Positions 63,188 to 64,000 of a DNA stretch of 64,000 bases are shown here, piece by piece (position 1 is the first letter of the stretch; each line of letters opens with the position of its first letter). The position numbers and the translations under genes were made by a program. The notes below the pieces were generated by a model that had not been told where the DNA came from, did no database searches, and saw only the letters and a program-made list of their open reading frames with translations. The stretch comes from Glaciecola sp965658765 (GTDB taxonomy: Bacteria > Pseudomonadota > Gammaproteobacteria > Enterobacterales > Alteromonadaceae), in assembly GCA_965658765.1 (NCBI GenBank), contig CBFHTO010000012.1:1-64000 (forward strand), read 5' to 3'.

Positions 63188-63311
63188 ACCAAATCTCACC
63201 ACGTTTTATACATAACTTAGATATCAAAAATAATACCAATATTGTTCCAAGAAAACCCAATAAGCCAATGTTTAATAGACAATTGTTGATGTAATAAACC
63301 GAAGGGGTGGG

Positions 63312-63767
63312 ATGTGTATTCGTATGAACACTAAAAACAAAAAAGCGTATTTGAAACTAAATTGCCTATTCACAAATGGGTGCGTCATTGTGCTGGCATT
63401 TGTAATGGCTGTTTACTCGTTCAGCCTGCCTGCCTTCGAATCCAATAATGTAGACTCTGCGGCTCAAACCTGTCCAGAGCAATTTCATTCAGTTAATATT
63501 CCTGAAACCGGCAAACTTTGCCAGATTTTCGGATCAAATTTTCCTGCGTCGATGATATTCTTCGTTCCAAAACCTCCAGAAGTAGTACTAAATGATTTCA
63601 CGCAAAACAGTGATATGTTTACTGAAGCGAAGCGAAGTAAAGGCCGCTATCTCCTGAGCAGTAAAGATAACAATACAACGATTATCATTTCACATGATGG
63701 TCAAGGCACTCAGGTTGACGTGCTTGTAAAGCAGGAACTGACTCTAGCAGCGAAAGTCAGTGATTAA
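63312..63767 (+). CDS. Unknown small exported or membrane-anchored protein
   Basis: 151 residues, not recognised. A hydrophobic segment (about 22-42, GCVIVLAFVMAVYSFSLPAF) could be a signal or anchor. The mature part has two cysteines (TCPEQF and KLCQIFG) about 20 residues apart, which may form a disulfide in the periplasm. AAGGGG lies before the ATG at 63312; an ATG four codons on is also possible. Confidence 0.55.
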   Translation: MCIRMNTKNKKAYLKLNCLFTNGCVIVLAFVMAVYSFSLPAFESNNVDSAAQTCPEQFHSVNIPETGKLCQIFGSNFPASMIFFVPKPPEVVLNDFTQNSDMFTEAKRSKGRYLLSSKDNNTTIIISHDGQGTQVDVLVKQELTLAAKVSD

Positions 63768-63960
63768 ATCCTAGCTGCGGCTAATAAGCACCAATTAAAA
63801 CTTCGATAAAAAGACCTTATACCACCGCTGATATATTGTATTGGCATAGGTCTTGCTTTTACTCCTATGAAAAACATTATCCGCATTCACAAATGCTCAC
63901 TAATTTTTCCGTGATGCTTTAGTGAATGCACAAGTAATAATTATCTTCGGAGTAATTTAA

Positions 63961-64000
63961 ATGGAAATCGCAATTGTTTTAATGGTTCTGCTCATCTGTG
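63961..64000 (+). CDS. Start of a gene cut by the window end, membrane protein likely
   Basis: An ATG with GGAG a short way upstream opens the frame MEIAIVLMVLLIC, a hydrophobic start that suggests a transporter or other membrane protein. Only 13 codons are visible, so I do not assign a family. Confidence 0.5.
   Translation, partial: MEIAIVLMVLLIC

Overview
The window looks like a chromosome segment from a marine gammaproteobacterium of the Alteromonadales (Alteromonas/Glaciecola-like). This is inferred from gene order, moderately AT-rich composition and protein motifs; no database search was possible. The strongest pointers are the mlaFEDCB-ibaG-murA block, divergent from yrbG-kdsD-kdsC-lptC-lptA-lptB-rpoN-hpf-ptsN-rapZ-npr, then mgtE, arcB and gltBD, plus zapE-zapG-degQ-degS and an frdABCD fumarate reductase operon.

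Layout. Bases 1-181 hold the end of an integrated element: the 3' part of a CAU-anticodon tRNA without its 5' half. 484-9188 is a signalling zone: a PilZ protein, an exported amidohydrolase, two GGDEF proteins, a NADAR protein, a very small ORF with an extreme Shine-Dalgarno sequence, and a PAS-GGDEF-EAL protein. 9706-10919 holds two overlapping halves of an orphan type VI sheath-like protein. 11128-16710 has a small unknown gene, a cytochrome c, frdABCD (with an FNR-like site upstream) and a YafJ-type amidotransferase. 16721-20410 is a nitric-oxide signalling operon (H-NOX, hybrid kinase, response regulator). 20652-25621 is linked to polysaccharide: manC, an O-antigen ligase-like protein, an RS-rich membrane protein and a deacetylase-like protein. 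25829-31336 has a WYL regulator, a TerB-like protein, a DesK/NarL-type two-component pair and a soluble multi-PAS chemotaxis-type transducer with a good sigma-28 promoter. 31516-31870 is RNase P RNA. From about 31.9 kb on, the window is mostly conserved housekeeping: YeeN, ZapE/ZapG, DegQ/DegS, MurA, phospholipid transport (Mla), Kdo and LPS transport, sigma-54 and nitrogen-PTS genes, MgtE, ArcB, glutamate synthase, exonuclease III-like and EamA genes.

How genes work together. The Mla, Kdo/Lpt and DegS/DegQ genes serve the outer membrane and envelope stress. ArcB, Frd and the FNR-like site point to respiratory switching under low oxygen. The GGDEF/EAL/PilZ genes form a cyclic-di-GMP layer, and the H-NOX operon adds NO sensing.

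The most unusual points are an in-frame TAA at codon 37 of the only murA seen here, the orphan sheath gene split by a -1 frame change, the 18-codon ORF with a 13-base match to the 16S rRNA 3' end, and the NO operon whose response regulator has an unrecognised output domain. I did not find a convincing wholly new multi-gene system; these are the best leads.
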